A DNA stretch of 56,065 nt from JAYWDA01 sp043779185. Lineage in GTDB: Bacteria > Bdellovibrionota > Bdellovibrionia > Bdellovibrionales > Bdellovibrionaceae. The stretch lies in assembly GCA_043779185.1 (NCBI GenBank), contig JAYWEQ010000106.1, forward strand, positions 1 through 56,065. The letters are read 5' to 3'. The translations under genes were made by a program, and so were the position numbers. The notes under the pieces are model-generated. The model saw only the letters and a list, made by a program, of their open reading frames with translations. It was not told where the DNA came from and searched no databases. This document shows positions 44,743-52,776 of the stretch, piece by piece. How positions within the stretch are numbered: the first letter of the stretch is position 1; the number at the start of each line of letters is the position of its first letter.

Positions 44743-45488
44743 CTTCAAAAGTTGCTCTGCTAGAAGTCAAAGATCTCTGCAAATCTTTTGATGGGAACCT
44801 TTTTGAAAAGCGAAAACAAGTTTTGCATCATGTTTCATTCAGTTTGCCCGAAGGTTCGACTTCTGGATTTGTCGGAAATAATGGATCGGGAAAAACAACA
44901 ACGATTAAGTGCATCTTTGAATTTATTCGTCCAGATCAAGGGCAAATTCAATTAAAAGGGCGCAAATTAGACCGAGAAATGAAAGCGCGAATTGGTTATT
45001 TGCCCGAGCGCCCTTACTTGTATGAATTTTTAACGGGCATGGAATTTCTTCGTCTGCACTGGAATCTTTGTCATGATGGAGCCGCCGGGAACTTTATTGA
45101 GAAAGCTCATTATGCTCTTAAGAAAGTGGATCTTTTCGAAGCCCGCGATAAAAAACTTCGTCAGTACTCCAAAGGAATGTTGCAAAGAGCCGGCTTGGCG
45201 CAGGCCATTCTTAATGAGCCAGATTTATTAATTCTTGATGAACCCATGTCGGGTCTTGATCCGGATGGTCGACTAATGGTGAAAGATATTTTGAAGGAGC
45301 AACAAAAAAAAGGCGTCAATATTTTCTTCAGCAGTCATTTGTTACAAGATATGGAAGAGCTTTGCCAGCATTTGGTCGTGATTAATTTGGGAAAAATTAT
45401 TTACGACGGGTCCTTACAGAAATTTATGGCGGAATACTCCTCTTTAGAAGCGGCCTTCAAAGCGGCCAAAGTTCGAGACCTTGCATGA
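44739..45488 (+). CDS. ABC-2 type transporter ATPase in pilus locus (PilH-like)
   Basis: 249 residues. Walker A VGNNGSGKTTT, signature YSKGMLQRAGLAQAIL, Walker B LLILDEPMSGLDP and H-loop SSHLL are present. The 'YSKGM' signature and the 'YLPERPYLYEFLT' Q-loop region are typical of ABC-2 exporters. Location directly before an ABC-2 permease and pilD matches the pilH-pilI-pilD order of Myxococcus, where these genes are needed for type IV pili. It overlaps both neighbours by four bases. Confidence 0.87.
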   Translation: MTSKVALLEVKDLCKSFDGNLFEKRKQVLHHVSFSLPEGSTSGFVGNNGSGKTTTIKCIFEFIRPDQGQIQLKGRKLDREMKARIGYLPERPYLYEFLTGMEFLRLHWNLCHDGAAGNFIEKAHYALKKVDLFEARDKKLRQYSKGMLQRAGLAQAILNEPDLLILDEPMSGLDPDGRLMVKDILKEQQKKGVNIFFSSHLLQDMEELCQHLVVINLGKIIYDGSLQKFMAEYSSLEAAFKAAKVRDLA

Positions 45489-46246
45489 GAAAAATTAAAG
45501 TTATTGCGCTGACCACTTTTCGCGAATTGATCCGGGAAAAGTTTTTCTTAGTGATCGTTTTCGTGGCGGTATTTCTGATTGGCCTCAGTGTTTTATTAGG
45601 GCAGCTTTCCTTTGATGAGTCACAAAAAATTTTAGCTGATATTGGACTGACGGCCGTGCAAGTTTCATCGTTGGGACTGGCTTTATTTATCGGGTCCTTT
45701 ATGCTCAGCCGGGAAATTGAAAAACAGACCTGTCTGCTGATGCTTTCAAGGCCCATTTCCCGCACTGAATTTTTGCTAGGGAAATTCAGTGGAATTGTTC
45801 TTTTAATTTCACTTCTCAACATCACATTACCGTGGGCCCTGCTGGCTCTTTTAAATCGCTGGGATCTGGCCGGTCATATGGCACAAATTATTCTTAGCAT
45901 TTGGCTAGAAGCTTTAGTAGTTTTAGCTTTAGTTTTTATGTTTAGTGTGGTCCTGAGGCCGGTTCTGGCCGTCATGGTTGGAGTGGTGATTTTTCTATGT
46001 GGAAGTTGGCTCGAAGACATGAGCTTTTTTGCTAAAAGAAGCCAGGACTCATTTTTTAAAATGGCTTCTGAGGTGGCGAAATGGGGCATTCCCAACTTTT
46101 ACCGGTTTAATTGGAAAAATTATTTTTTCCTCGAAAAGGGCCTTGCTGCCGAAGAAATAGGACAACTTGTTTTGCATTACGTGCCATGGATCGTGATTTT
46201 TCTATTGATCGGTATGGCTGCGTTTAGGAGAAAAGACATTGTCTGA
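45485..46246 (+). CDS. ABC-2 type permease in pilus locus (PilI-like)
   Basis: 253 residues with six predicted membrane segments: an early one (FFLVIVFVAVFLIGLSVLLG), several in the middle (SGIVLLISLLNITLPWALLA, IWLEALVVLALVFMFSVVL) and a last one (PWIVIFLLIGMAAF). The motif FMLSREIEKQTCLLMLSRPI is characteristic of ABC-2 permeases. It overlaps the ATPase gene by four bases and the pilD gene by eight. Substrate unknown; in Myxococcus the equivalent genes affect pilus assembly. Confidence 0.87.
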   Translation: MRKIKVIALTTFRELIREKFFLVIVFVAVFLIGLSVLLGQLSFDESQKILADIGLTAVQVSSLGLALFIGSFMLSREIEKQTCLLMLSRPISRTEFLLGKFSGIVLLISLLNITLPWALLALLNRWDLAGHMAQIILSIWLEALVVLALVFMFSVVLRPVLAVMVGVVIFLCGSWLEDMSFFAKRSQDSFFKMASEVAKWGIPNFYRFNWKNYFFLEKGLAAEEIGQLVLHYVPWIVIFLLIGMAAFRRKDIV

Positions 46247-47033
46247 AATTCCCCTGTGGTTTGGTTACGTTGTTTTTTTTATTCTGGGTGCGCTCCTGGG
46301 CAGCTTCGGCAATGTTATCATCTATCGGTTGCCGAAGGGTCTCAGTGTTGTAAAACCGCGCAGCCACTGCCAAGGTTGCAACCAAATGGTTGCATGGTAC
46401 GACAATATTCCGATGATCTCTTGGTTGATATTGAGAGGGCGATGTCGGCACTGCCAAGCCCAATTTTCCTTCAGATATTTTATGGTTGAGCTGATCATGG
46501 CGGTGCTTTTTGCTTTGACGTTTCATTTTGTTGGCTGGAGCTGGCTTCTTGTTGATGATTTAATTTTTGTATTTGGACTTGTTGTCTGCAGTTTTATTGA
46601 TCTTGAGCATATGATTTTGCCCGATGTTTTTACGCTTTCAGGAATTGTTATTGGGTTGATCGGTGCCTTGCTCAACCCCGAAAGATATTTTTGGGAGGCC
46701 TTTGCAGGGGTCATGATGGGTGGCGGATTTTTATGGATGACGGCCTATATTTATTTTTTGATGACTAAAAAAGAGGGGATGGGCGGCGGCGATATTAAGT
46801 TGATTGCTTGGATTGGTGCTGTCATGGGATGGAAAGCGATTCCCTTTGTGATTTTTTCGTCGGCCGTGATTGGAACAGTGGTTGGACTTTATATGGCCCG
46901 CGGGCAAAAAGCGGGATTAAAAACAATGATCCCGTACGGTCCTTTTCTTGCTGCGGGTGCGATTATATACCTTTTGGGCGGCCAGACCTTGGGCCAATGG
47001 TATTTATCTTTGTTTTTGCCTGGACTTCTCTAG
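46239..47033 (+). CDS. pilD: Prepilin peptidase and N-methyltransferase
   Basis: 264 residues, TTG start with TAGGAGA seven bases upstream. It cleaves and methylates type IV prepilins at the inner membrane. The N-terminal half has two CxxC pairs (CQGC, CRHC) of the zinc-type methyltransferase domain; the catalytic aspartates are in SFIDLEHMILPD and GGGDIKL. About eight membrane segments. It starts inside the end of the permease gene. A promoter for pilM lies just after it. Confidence 0.95.
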   Translation: MSEIPLWFGYVVFFILGALLGSFGNVIIYRLPKGLSVVKPRSHCQGCNQMVAWYDNIPMISWLILRGRCRHCQAQFSFRYFMVELIMAVLFALTFHFVGWSWLLVDDLIFVFGLVVCSFIDLEHMILPDVFTLSGIVIGLIGALLNPERYFWEAFAGVMMGGGFLWMTAYIYFLMTKKEGMGGGDIKLIAWIGAVMGWKAIPFVIFSSAVIGTVVGLYMARGQKAGLKTMIPYGPFLAAGAIIYLLGGQTLGQWYLSLFLPGLL

Positions 47034-47042
47034 GAGCCTTGT

Positions 47043-47071
47043 TTGACTTTAGGCTCGTCCGTCTCAATAAT
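47043..47071 (+). promoter_or_regulatory. Candidate promoter for the pilMNOPQ operon
   Basis: TTGACT and AATAAT separated by 17 bases, 58 bases before the pilM ATG. The -10 forms one arm of a perfect palindrome (AATAAT-TTA-ATTATT, 47066-47080), flanked by GTCTC and GAGAC, which could be an operator. Confidence 0.55.
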
Positions 47072-47128
47072 TTAATTATTTGGTTTCGCGCCCAAAGCCG
47101 AGACAATACAAGACTTTAGGGAACATGG

Positions 47129-48181
47129 ATGTTTTTTAAATCAAAGAAGGTCTTAGGACTCGACATAGGCACCAGCTCCATTAAGTTGGCCGAGATGAAT
47201 GTTTCCTCTGGAGGAGCATCACTCGAATCTTTTGGCTTTGTCCAAACGCCTCCTAATGCTGTATCGGCAGGGGAGCTGACTGACCCAGGCGGCATTACGG
47301 TCACTTTGCAGTCGTTGGTCACTGAAATAAAATCTAAGCGAAAAAATGTTTGCACAGGAATGTGGGGAACGGCCGTGATTATTAAAAAAATCACGATTCC
47401 TAAATCCGACGCCAAGCTGATTGGCGATCAGCTCAGTTTTTATGCCGAACAATATATTCCCTTCGATATTAATAATGTCAGTATGTCGCATCACATTTTG
47501 GCTAACTTAAGTTCTCCAGATACTGTCGATGTGTTGCTGGTCGCTGCGCAGAATGAATTGATCAGCCAATACACCCAAGTCGTCCTTTCGGCAGGACTTA
47601 ATTGTAGCATCCTTGATGTGAGTGGTTTTGCTCTGGCAAACGCTTTTGAAGCTAATTATGGTAAGCTTAAAAATCAAACAATTGCATTGATTAATTTTGG
47701 GGCCTCAATTTCAAATTTTGTCGTGATCTTAGGCGGAGAAGTTATTTTCTGTCGTGATATTCCTGTTGGTGGCTTGAACTACACGAACGAGATTTCAAAA
47801 ACCATGGGGATCACGCCCCAAGAGGCTGAGTCTTTGAAGCTGAGTGCCATCGCTCGTCGTGAAGTGCCGGATGATGTTCACAATGTCATCACCAATACCA
47901 ACGAAATGATCTCCGAAGAAATTCGAAATAGTCTCGACTTTTTAAATGCAACCTCGGGCGAAACTAACCTATCAAAGTTATTTTATACGGGAGGAAGTGC
48001 CGGGACCATTGGTCTTATTTCCGCCGTGCAAAAAACATCGGGATTGAGCACCGAAGCCTTTAATCCATTTCTAAAAGTCCGATTCAACAGTCGAACAATC
48101 AGTCAAACCTACTTATCTCAAATCAGCTCCTTTGCGTCAGTGGCCATCGGTTTAGGCCTTCGAACGCTGGGGGACAAATGA
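47129..48181 (+). CDS. pilM: Type IV pilus assembly protein PilM
   Basis: 350 residues. An actin/FtsA-like cytoplasmic ATPase fold: VLGLDIGTSSIKLAEM at the N-terminus, TIALINFGASISNFVVILGG in the middle and LFYTGGSAGTIGL near the C-terminus. PilM binds the N-terminus of PilN and links the cytoplasmic motors to the alignment complex. The pilM start is 95 bases after pilD; it overlaps pilN by four bases (ATGA). Confidence 0.96.
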   Translation: MFFKSKKVLGLDIGTSSIKLAEMNVSSGGASLESFGFVQTPPNAVSAGELTDPGGITVTLQSLVTEIKSKRKNVCTGMWGTAVIIKKITIPKSDAKLIGDQLSFYAEQYIPFDINNVSMSHHILANLSSPDTVDVLLVAAQNELISQYTQVVLSAGLNCSILDVSGFALANAFEANYGKLKNQTIALINFGASISNFVVILGGEVIFCRDIPVGGLNYTNEISKTMGITPQEAESLKLSAIARREVPDDVHNVITNTNEMISEEIRNSLDFLNATSGETNLSKLFYTGGSAGTIGLISAVQKTSGLSTEAFNPFLKVRFNSRTISQTYLSQISSFASVAIGLGLRTLGDK

Positions 48182-48774
48182 TTAAAATCAACTTACTGAC
48201 AGCGGGAGTCCAGTCATCAGCGGGTGCTTCAACCATCGACGAAACTTTTTCCAACGATAATGAAATTCAAAAGCAAGGTCTCGTAAAATTGATCCTTATT
48301 CTTCTGCCGGCAATTGGACTTTTCACCTATCAAATGACAACGATTCCAGGTCTAGAGGCGGACAAAGGGCGGCTCCAAGTTTCTTTGGCTGGCTTAAAGT
48401 CGTTTAACGCCGGAGCCGAGGCAGCTGTTCGAGAGATTAAAAAATTTAAAGAAGATGAGGAGCGAATTCAAAAACGTATTGAGGTTTTACAGAAGTTGTC
48501 GAAAAGTCGAACAAATGAGATTAAAATTTTAAAACTTTTGGCGGATGTTATTCCGGAAAAAGCTTGGCTAAACAGTGTCAATATATCCCAAAATCGAGCC
48601 AATATTGTCGGTCTTGCCGTTAACAATGGCGAGGTCAATAATTTTGCAGAAAAGCTAAAAAGTAATATTTTAGTGGCGGATCTGCAGCTTGTAAGAATCG
48701 CCGAAGAGCGCCTAGACAATGGGGCTCCCCTCACTCGATTTGAGTTTAACTGTTTACTAGAGAGTCGAAAATGA
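48178..48774 (+). CDS. pilN: Type IV pilus alignment protein PilN
   Basis: 198 residues. It starts MIKINLL, the motif that binds PilM in this family, then a stretch of about 30 residues longer than usual, one membrane segment (LVKLILILLPAIGLFTY) and a coiled-coil plus periplasmic ferredoxin-like domain (LADVIPEKAWLNSVNISQNR). Overlaps its neighbours by four bases on both sides. With PilO and PilP it forms the inner-membrane ring of the pilus machine. Confidence 0.93.
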   Translation: MIKINLLTAGVQSSAGASTIDETFSNDNEIQKQGLVKLILILLPAIGLFTYQMTTIPGLEADKGRLQVSLAGLKSFNAGAEAAVREIKKFKEDEERIQKRIEVLQKLSKSRTNEIKILKLLADVIPEKAWLNSVNISQNRANIVGLAVNNGEVNNFAEKLKSNILVADLQLVRIAEERLDNGAPLTRFEFNCLLESRK

Positions 48775-49376
48775 AGAAATTTTTATCGACGATCGCCTAT
48801 TTAGATGTTCAAAAGATTTTGATTGCCGCAGTCTTAATTGGTGGGGTTTTTTATCAATTCTTTTTTGACGATGGCGTTATTCTGACCAAAGAAGTGGAAG
48901 AACTCAGAAATCAGACCAAACAAGAAGAACAAAAGAAAAAAGAAACCGAACTGAGCTTGGCTGAAGAAAAACGTATGAAAGAGGCCGTTGGAATTTTAAC
49001 AGAAAAGTATCAACTTATTTCGAAAAAATTGCCGGCTCAGCTGTCAACCTTCGAAATCAACACGGCGATCGAAACTTACGCCCGAGAAACTCAAGTTAAA
49101 ATTAAATCAACAAAACCAGGAACGGCCGAGCATCAAGAGATCGTTGAAGAAGTGCCCTTAGAAATTTCAATTGAAGGAAAATATCAGGATATTCTTCAGT
49201 TTATATATAACGTTTCAGTGGCCGAGCGCCTCACTCGCTTGAAAACTCTTACTTTGGTTCCGTCAGGCGGAATTGATCACGCCTTCTTTTCAAATAGTTT
49301 AAAGCTTGATGGTGTTATTGTCGGTTATAAACTTGCGCCAGAAAAAGATGAGCCTAAAAAAGAGGGAGCGCAATGA
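48771..49376 (+). CDS. pilO: Type IV pilus alignment protein PilO
   Basis: 201 residues. One membrane segment (VQKILIAAVLIGGVFYQFFF), a coiled coil of Lys/Glu-rich residues (about 40-75), and a periplasmic domain with VPLEISIEGKYQDILQFIYN. This is the PilO layout; it pairs with PilN. Four-base overlap with pilP. Confidence 0.93.
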   Translation: MKKFLSTIAYLDVQKILIAAVLIGGVFYQFFFDDGVILTKEVEELRNQTKQEEQKKKETELSLAEEKRMKEAVGILTEKYQLISKKLPAQLSTFEINTAIETYARETQVKIKSTKPGTAEHQEIVEEVPLEISIEGKYQDILQFIYNVSVAERLTRLKTLTLVPSGGIDHAFFSNSLKLDGVIVGYKLAPEKDEPKKEGAQ

Positions 49377-49990
49377 AGACTTTGCGCTGGACCTTGTCTT
49401 ATCTCTTTATGTCTATGGCAGCGATCAGTTTAGCTCTTTATTTGACGTCAGCGGTGATGTCGCGTTCTCACGCGCAAACTTCAAAGGCTCTCGAGTCTTC
49501 GGCAGTTCCTGCTCAGCCAGCCGCGAATCCAAAGGCATCAATCCCAGGAGCTCTGCTCGATGAATCCGCCCCCATTGAGCAATCCGCACTCTCCACAAGC
49601 AGTGACGATTTCGTTTTTGATCCAACCGGACTACGAGATCCATTTAAGCCTTATAAGGCGGTCAAGCCGCCTGATAAAAATGGCCTTCGCGAAAAGAGCC
49701 TGAGCGATAGTTTTGATCCCCTGCAAAATTTAGATATCGATGCCCTAGAGCTTGTGGCTGTTTTATGGGACGTTAAAAATCCGCGGGCCCTAGTAAAAAC
49801 TAAAGGTGGTAACACCTATACGATCAAGCGCGATTCGAAAATTGGGCGCAACAATGGCATTGTGGCAGGAATTCGCGAAGGTGAAGTGATCATTCTTGAA
49901 GTCACCGAAGAGGATGGTCGGCCCTTCAAGCAATATAAGACAATTAAAATGGCAACGGCGATTTCAAAGATAAATAAGAGTGTTCAGTAA
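49373..49990 (+). CDS. pilP: Type IV pilus protein PilP without a lipobox
   Basis: 205 residues. N-terminal hydrophobic segment (LSYLFMSMAAISLALYLTSA) with a possible signal cleavage after SHA; there is no Cys in the first 60 residues, so it is not a lipoprotein, unlike PilP of Pseudomonas or Neisseria. The C-terminal half matches the PilP family: DPTGLRDPFKPY, LDIDALELVAVLWDVKNPRA, and IKRDSKIGRNNGIVAGIREG. It links PilNO to the secretin PilQ, encoded 14 bases downstream. Confidence 0.92.
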   Translation: MKTLRWTLSYLFMSMAAISLALYLTSAVMSRSHAQTSKALESSAVPAQPAANPKASIPGALLDESAPIEQSALSTSSDDFVFDPTGLRDPFKPYKAVKPPDKNGLREKSLSDSFDPLQNLDIDALELVAVLWDVKNPRALVKTKGGNTYTIKRDSKIGRNNGIVAGIREGEVIILEVTEEDGRPFKQYKTIKMATAISKINKSVQ

Positions 49991-50004
49991 CCAAGGAGGG
50001 GCCG

Positions 50005-52122
50005 ATGAACGGATTCATGAGGCTAATGATAATAAGTGCATTCGTGTCGGCGATAGGATGTGCCAGTCGTCCATCTTCAGACGATGACATCGTCTTAGGG
50101 GATGGCAACTCTTCTGAATCTCCGCAAGCTCCAGCTGATGATTTGTCGTCAGCTCAAGCGCCAAACGCCGAGCCCGCGCCTGCTGATTCTAAAACTGCGA
50201 CGGACGAATTCAGTGAATTCAACGACGAGCCGGCGGCTGCGGTCGCCGAAAAAACTCCTGAACCCGCGGCACCCCAAGCAGAGACAAGTCTTGATCCCAT
50301 GCCACAAGAGGCCACGCCTGAGCCATCGACAACAGCTGAAAATTTATCTAACCCTCCAGAGCCAGTGGCGAAAAACGAAGCCCCTGTTGAGCTCACGTCA
50401 TTAAAGTTTAAAGCTAATGATAACGGCGGAACCATCGTTTTAGAGGGAAATCGTCAATTCACCTACACGACGCGAAGCAACCCCGACGCCCACCAGTTTA
50501 TTGTTGAAATTCCAAATTCAATTCTACCGGCAAAACTGAAAAGAAACTTAAATACCAAAGACATTCAAGGTTCAATCGGTTCTATTGATGCCTATCAAAA
50601 TCCAAATTCGAATACATCACGGATCGTCGTCCAGCTCCGAGCTGGCGCAGCCGAGCCAGCTGTGCAGCAAGAAGGGCGAAGCCTCCTCATTGTCGCCAGC
50701 GGGGGACTAAGTCAGCCATCATCTTCGCCCGACAGTGCCAGCGTCCCATCGCCTGTGCCTCTCGAAAATACGGCCTTGGCCAATGGACTTAATAAAGAAC
50801 TGAGCGATGATAAAATTCTCACACGTCAAAGCCTTGAAGATTTTTTATCAGGAAATATGAAGTTTCACGGCACTCCCATTTCAATTGAAGTCGATAACAT
50901 CGAAGTCACAGAAGCCTTGCGTTTCTTAGCTAGTGAAAGCGGACTCAATCTTATTATTTCAGAAGCCATCACGGGCAAAGTTTCATTAAAACTTCAAAGC
51001 GTCCCTTGGGATCAAGCTTTGGTGGTTTTATTAAGAGCAAAAAAACTCGGTTATGTCAGGCAGGGAAGTGTTATCCGAATTGAGACTTTGGCAGATTTAA
51101 AAGCCGAAGAAGACGATGCGAATAAAATTGCTAAAGCTCGCATGGGAACTGAAACTTTAAAAGTAAAGGTGTTTCCAGTCAGTTACGCCAAGGTCGATGA
51201 ATTAGCAAAAAGTCTAAAAGACTTTTTGTCAGAGCGTGGGAAAATTGATGCTGACCCAAGAACAGCCTCCCTTCTTGTCACAGATATTAACGAAGGTCTT
51301 GAGCGCATCACAAAATTAATTGCAGCTCTTGATGTTCAACCTCCACAAGTCATGATCGAAGGTAAAATTGTCGAAGCATCGGAATCTTTTGGACGTCAAA
51401 TCGGCGTTTCCTGGGGAGTCAGTGGGGGAACCATCAATCTTGGAACTGGAAAAAGTGGACCTGTGGACTTAAGGCCCTCACTGCGCATTGCCCCAGGCGG
51501 AACCGTCGATCAAAGTGGAGCCTTGGGTTTTGGAATCCATTTAGGAGTGCTCGATTTCTTAGGCGATCTTGATGCGAACTTGCGACTGAATGAAAATGAA
51601 AGCAAAGTTAAAATTATTTCATCGCCGCAGATTGTGACCCTGACGAATGAGCCTGCAAAAATTAATCAAACGACTGAAATTCCTTACCAAGAGACAACAC
51701 TTGTTCCCGGCGCAGGCTCGACAGTCAGCACCAAATTTAAGGCCCTTAAAATGGAGTTGAATGTTACTCCGCAAGTGACATCTGACGGCTCGGTGATGAT
51801 GAAAGTTCAAGTTCAAAGGGAGTTGAAAGCAGCCCTCGATGTCACTTCCGGTGCTTTTGGAGTTAACTCAAGGACTGCCGACACCAAAATTCTGATTAAA
51901 AATGGTCAGACAGCCGTGATTGGTGGAATCTATTCAAGTGATGCCAACGAAAGTGAAAATCGAGTTCCAGGTCTAGGCAGCCTTCCTATTATTGGTGGCT
52001 TATTTCGATACAGTACCCAGACCCGGGAAAAGACCGAACTCTTAATTTTCTTAACACCCCGGATTTTAGCCGGGGCCCAAATTGGTCAGGACGCAAAAAC
52101 TTTCTCCACCTCAAATCAGTAA
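50005..52122 (+). CDS. pilQ: Type IV pilus secretin PilQ with a lipoprotein signal
   Basis: 705 residues; a strong site (AAGGAGG) precedes the ATG. The signal is followed by Cys19 (SAIGCAS), a plausible lipobox although Ile-Gly at -2/-1 is a less strict match. An acidic, Ala/Pro/Glu-rich linker fills residues 25-130; an AMIN domain (about 135-235) and STN and N0/N1-type domains (about 275-460) follow; the C-terminal secretin pore has the signature VPGLGSLPIIGGLFR and ends LLIFLTPRIL. It forms the outer-membrane gate for the pilus. The gene closes the pilMNOPQ operon. Confidence 0.96.
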   Translation: MNGFMRLMIISAFVSAIGCASRPSSDDDIVLGDGNSSESPQAPADDLSSAQAPNAEPAPADSKTATDEFSEFNDEPAAAVAEKTPEPAAPQAETSLDPMPQEATPEPSTTAENLSNPPEPVAKNEAPVELTSLKFKANDNGGTIVLEGNRQFTYTTRSNPDAHQFIVEIPNSILPAKLKRNLNTKDIQGSIGSIDAYQNPNSNTSRIVVQLRAGAAEPAVQQEGRSLLIVASGGLSQPSSSPDSASVPSPVPLENTALANGLNKELSDDKILTRQSLEDFLSGNMKFHGTPISIEVDNIEVTEALRFLASESGLNLIISEAITGKVSLKLQSVPWDQALVVLLRAKKLGYVRQGSVIRIETLADLKAEEDDANKIAKARMGTETLKVKVFPVSYAKVDELAKSLKDFLSERGKIDADPRTASLLVTDINEGLERITKLIAALDVQPPQVMIEGKIVEASESFGRQIGVSWGVSGGTINLGTGKSGPVDLRPSLRIAPGGTVDQSGALGFGIHLGVLDFLGDLDANLRLNENESKVKIISSPQIVTLTNEPAKINQTTEIPYQETTLVPGAGSTVSTKFKALKMELNVTPQVTSDGSVMMKVQVQRELKAALDVTSGAFGVNSRTADTKILIKNGQTAVIGGIYSSDANESENRVPGLGSLPIIGGLFRYSTQTREKTELLIFLTPRILAGAQIGQDAKTFSTSNQ

Positions 52123-52138
52123 AAACAGGCCCTCAAGA

Positions 52139-52171
52139 AACATGAGTCTCTTCCGATAAGAGACTCATGTT
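52139..52171. repeat. Perfect 14-bp inverted repeat overlapping a start codon
   Basis: AACATGAGTCTCTT and its exact complement are separated by a five-base loop (CCGAT). The right arm contains the ATG (52167) of the lipoprotein gene. No T-run follows on the + strand. It may end the pilQ transcript, hide the start codon in RNA, or both. Confidence 0.85.
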
Positions 52172-52757
52172 GAGAAAAACCACTCTTTCAATCCTGGTGA
52201 TCGCCATTGTGACGGGGGCTCTTTTTGGCCTTCTCAGTTGCTCAAATGGCGGTGATACCTATCTTGAAATCAAGACAGCCAGTCCAACCGCCTACTTAAT
52301 TCCGGCAGCCACTTCCAGCTGCAATGACTATTTCGTTGCGGCTTCAGCTCAAACAGCCCCTGGCCAAAGTATCTCTTCTAAATACTTTACGGTTCGTGGT
52401 TTAAGTTTCACCTGGAACCACGCCTACGACTCTCTAACAATTGCAGTCATTCGCTTAAAGTTTCAAGATGAAAACTTAAATGGTGAATTCAAATGTGATG
52501 TCGGGGGAGATGAGTTATCGGCCCTCAAAGTGACCAGCGGTGCTAAATGGACAGCGTCAATTCCAGCCACAGGAAGTTACAGCAACAAAACATCGACCAG
52601 CATGAGTTGCGATCTTCGCTGTGGAGGCCTAACCACAAAAGAGGTAGGATTTAAAACTACGGGACGAATCCAAGTCCTGGGTTATATGACGGAGCCGGAT
52701 GGAAGCCAAATCCCCGTGAATGTATCGACACCTTTTTCCATTGAAAATCTACAGTAG
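52167..52757 (+). CDS. Putative Cys-containing lipoprotein downstream of pilQ
   Basis: 196 residues from the ATG at 52167; a TTG at 52170 is the next possible start. The signal (ILVIAIVTGALFGLLSC) carries a good lipobox. The mature protein has further Cys residues in SSCNDYFVAA, FKCDVGGDE and MSCDLRCGG, so disulfides are likely, and it is rich in Thr, Ser and beta-prone residues. It has no visible ribosome binding site and its start lies inside the inverted repeat at 52139. I do not recognise it. Its position after pilQ allows a pilus-related role, but nothing in the sequence requires it. Confidence 0.72.
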   Translation: MLRKTTLSILVIAIVTGALFGLLSCSNGGDTYLEIKTASPTAYLIPAATSSCNDYFVAASAQTAPGQSISSKYFTVRGLSFTWNHAYDSLTIAVIRLKFQDENLNGEFKCDVGGDELSALKVTSGAKWTASIPATGSYSNKTSTSMSCDLRCGGLTTKEVGFKTTGRIQVLGYMTEPDGSQIPVNVSTPFSIENLQ

Positions 52758-52776
52758 GTCCATTAGTTTCGCGAGC

